Below, in pieces: positions 63,048-64,000 of a stretch of DNA of 64,000 nt. The stretch lies in the NCBI GenBank assembly GCA_029392475.1, contig CP113940.1, positions 1,383,501 through 1,447,500 on the forward strand, in the 5' to 3' direction. The notes below the pieces were generated by a model. It was given only the letters and a program-made list of their open reading frames with translations. It had not been told where the DNA came from and did not search any database. The translations under genes and the position numbers were made by a program. Numbering within the stretch: position 1 is the first letter of the stretch; each line of letters starts with the position of its first letter. The stretch is from Streptococcaceae bacterium ESL0687. Its GTDB lineage: Bacteria; Bacillota; Bacilli; Lactobacillales; Streptococcaceae.

Positions 63048-64000
63048 AATTCATTCACCTGCCTATAAGCATCAGCCAACTGGTAAGCTACCTTATCAAG
63101 GGATCTACTCTCAGCAACCTTATAGCCTTCTTCCTTTTTATCAATTTGTCCATTTACTATAGCCCTTAATTCTTCAGAAAACTCTTCAACTGATCGTCCT
63201 TTTGTCACCTGGCTATCGTCTAGCCATCCGTCAAATACAGGAATATCTCTTACCAGAACATTTTGATGACTAGCAAGTCCTTCCAAGACAACAATTCCTT
63301 CTGTCTCTTCTCTGCTGGCAAAAAAGAAAGCATCACTTGCCGTCATGGCACCTTCATAAATGTCACCCTTAATATATCCTGGGAATTCAACATTTGAGGG
63401 ATGATTTTTTCTTACAATATTTCTTATTTTACGCGGAATAGTATAAGGATTTGAGTAACCAAACCAAATAAATCGTACATCAGGCATCCTTTCAGCAACC
63501 TTTACAAATTCATCAATCCCCTTGCGGTAAAAATAAAGACCAGCTGAAATTACTACCTTTTCACCATCTTTAATATTAAAATACTGCTTAAATTTTTCTT
63601 CCTTGTCCTTTTTAGGACCATATTCCTTTAAATCAATTCCATTGGAAATTGCTAGAATAGGACATTCGACTCCATAACCCTTAATCAGCGATTTTGAATA
63701 TTCTGTGGGAGTTATAACCATATCAGCCTGTTTATATAAAAAGGCCAGATATTTACCAACAAAAGGAGCCATAAGATTTGATCCTATAAAAGAATTCTTA
63801 AAATCTTCTCTGGTTGAATGCCCATGATAAATAACTTTTTTACCATTTCTTTTAGCCTTTTTCATTAAAAGATAACTTTTTAGGCCGTAGCTATTAATAT
63901 GAACTATATCATAGTCCTCATGTTTATTAGTGGTATAATCGATACCCGCAAGTTCCAGGGCATGCTTTTGATGTTGAATTGCTCTTCCTATTCCTGACTT
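63044..64000 (-). CDS. Glycosyltransferase family 4, second glycolipid glycosyltransferase (5' end outside window)
   Basis: An open frame runs from the window edge to 63044 (318 codons plus stop). It begins within KSGIGRAIQHQKHALE, and includes YHGHSTREDFKNSFIGSN and the E-x7-E motif REETEGIVVLEGL (about 75 residues from the end). This matches the partner gene of the glucosyl-diacylglycerol synthase in streptococci (CpoA-like), which adds a second sugar. The ATG at 63865 is internal, not the start. ATGA overlap couples it to the next gene. Confidence 0.83.
   Translation of the reverse strand, partial: KSGIGRAIQHQKHALELAGIDYTTNKHEDYDIVHINSYGLKSYLLMKKAKRNGKKVIYHGHSTREDFKNSFIGSNLMAPFVGKYLAFLYKQADMVITPTEYSKSLIKGYGVECPILAISNGIDLKEYGPKKDKEEKFKQYFNIKDGEKVVISAGLYFYRKGIDEFVKVAERMPDVRFIWFGYSNPYTIPRKIRNIVRKNHPSNVEFPGYIKGDIYEGAMTASDAFFFASREETEGIVVLEGLASHQNVLVRDIPVFDGWLDDSQVTKGRSVEEFSEELRAIVNGQIDKKEEGYKVAESRSLDKVAYQLADAYRQVNEL

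Noticed and set aside
1..64000. CRISPR array
   Set aside because: No regularly spaced direct repeats were seen; repeated serine and asparagine codons in surface genes are protein-level repeats.

Overview
This window reads as chromosome of a low-GC Gram-positive coccus of the family Streptococcaceae, most probably Lactococcus or a close relative. The evidence is the set of orthologues and their order: dapH-dapL of the acetylated lysine pathway, an AdcA-type zinc lipoprotein with a ZinT tail, argR-mutS-mutL-ruvA-ruvB on one strand opposite argS, a yqeH-yhbY-nadD-yqeK-rsfS-yqeM-tmcAL operon, a lone dnaJ with a CIRCE-like operator, and a glycolipid glycosyltransferase pair like that of pneumococcus. 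Species assignment is inference. No prophage, insertion sequence or CRISPR array was seen.

Layout. 1-9.6 kb is housekeeping: radA (partial), dut, a DUF975 membrane protein, a candidate structured RNA, rhomboid protease and 5-formyl-THF cyclo-ligase, a cold-shock protein, adcA, lysine genes, and the ECF energizing module ecfA1-ecfA2-ecfT. 9.6-23.2 kb is an accessory surface-protein island: three small secreted WxL-type proteins and four large tandem paralogues, each with a Ser-rich stalk, a pectate-lyase-like beta-helix and a C-terminal WxL-like domain. The third large paralogue is broken by a frameshift. The island lies between pgsA and ecfA1, which I recall as neighbours in streptococci. 23.3-30.8 kb holds pgsA, rodZ-like, the M16 pair, yaaA-recF and ezrA. 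30.9-37.2 kb holds rpsB-tsf, a Na+/Ca2+-type exchanger behind a leader terminator, tRNA-Cys and adhE. 37.4-50.2 kb holds a phosphatase, a cation ATPase, ruvBA, mutLS, argR/argS and rpsU. 50.5-61.6 kb holds yebC, the yqeH ribosome-biogenesis operon, a vitamin B6-type kinase with an ECF S component, dnaJ, plsC, trmN6 and a GIY-YIG protein. 61.7-64.0 kb holds two membrane-glycolipid glycosyltransferases, the second cut by the window edge.

How parts work together. The S component at 56.2 kb would need the EcfA1A2T module at 7.1-9.6 kb to transport. PgsA, PlsC and the two glycosyltransferases make membrane lipids and glycolipids. RadA, RecF, RuvAB and MutSL form a dense DNA-repair set. YqeH, YhbY, RsfS, YqeG and TmcAL serve ribosome and tRNA maturation.

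Most unusual signals: (a) an approximately 250-nt structured transcript at 1535-1788; (b) homologous approximately 240-290-nt leaders before two WxL genes, with a hairpin that changes sequence but keeps pairing; (c) the surface island separating two housekeeping neighbours, with ecfA1 carrying its own promoter; (d) at least seven genes whose -10 box ends 6-7 nt before ATG, predicting leaderless mRNAs; (e) a leader terminator before the CaCA exchanger; (f) a tRNA-Cys with two stem mismatches.
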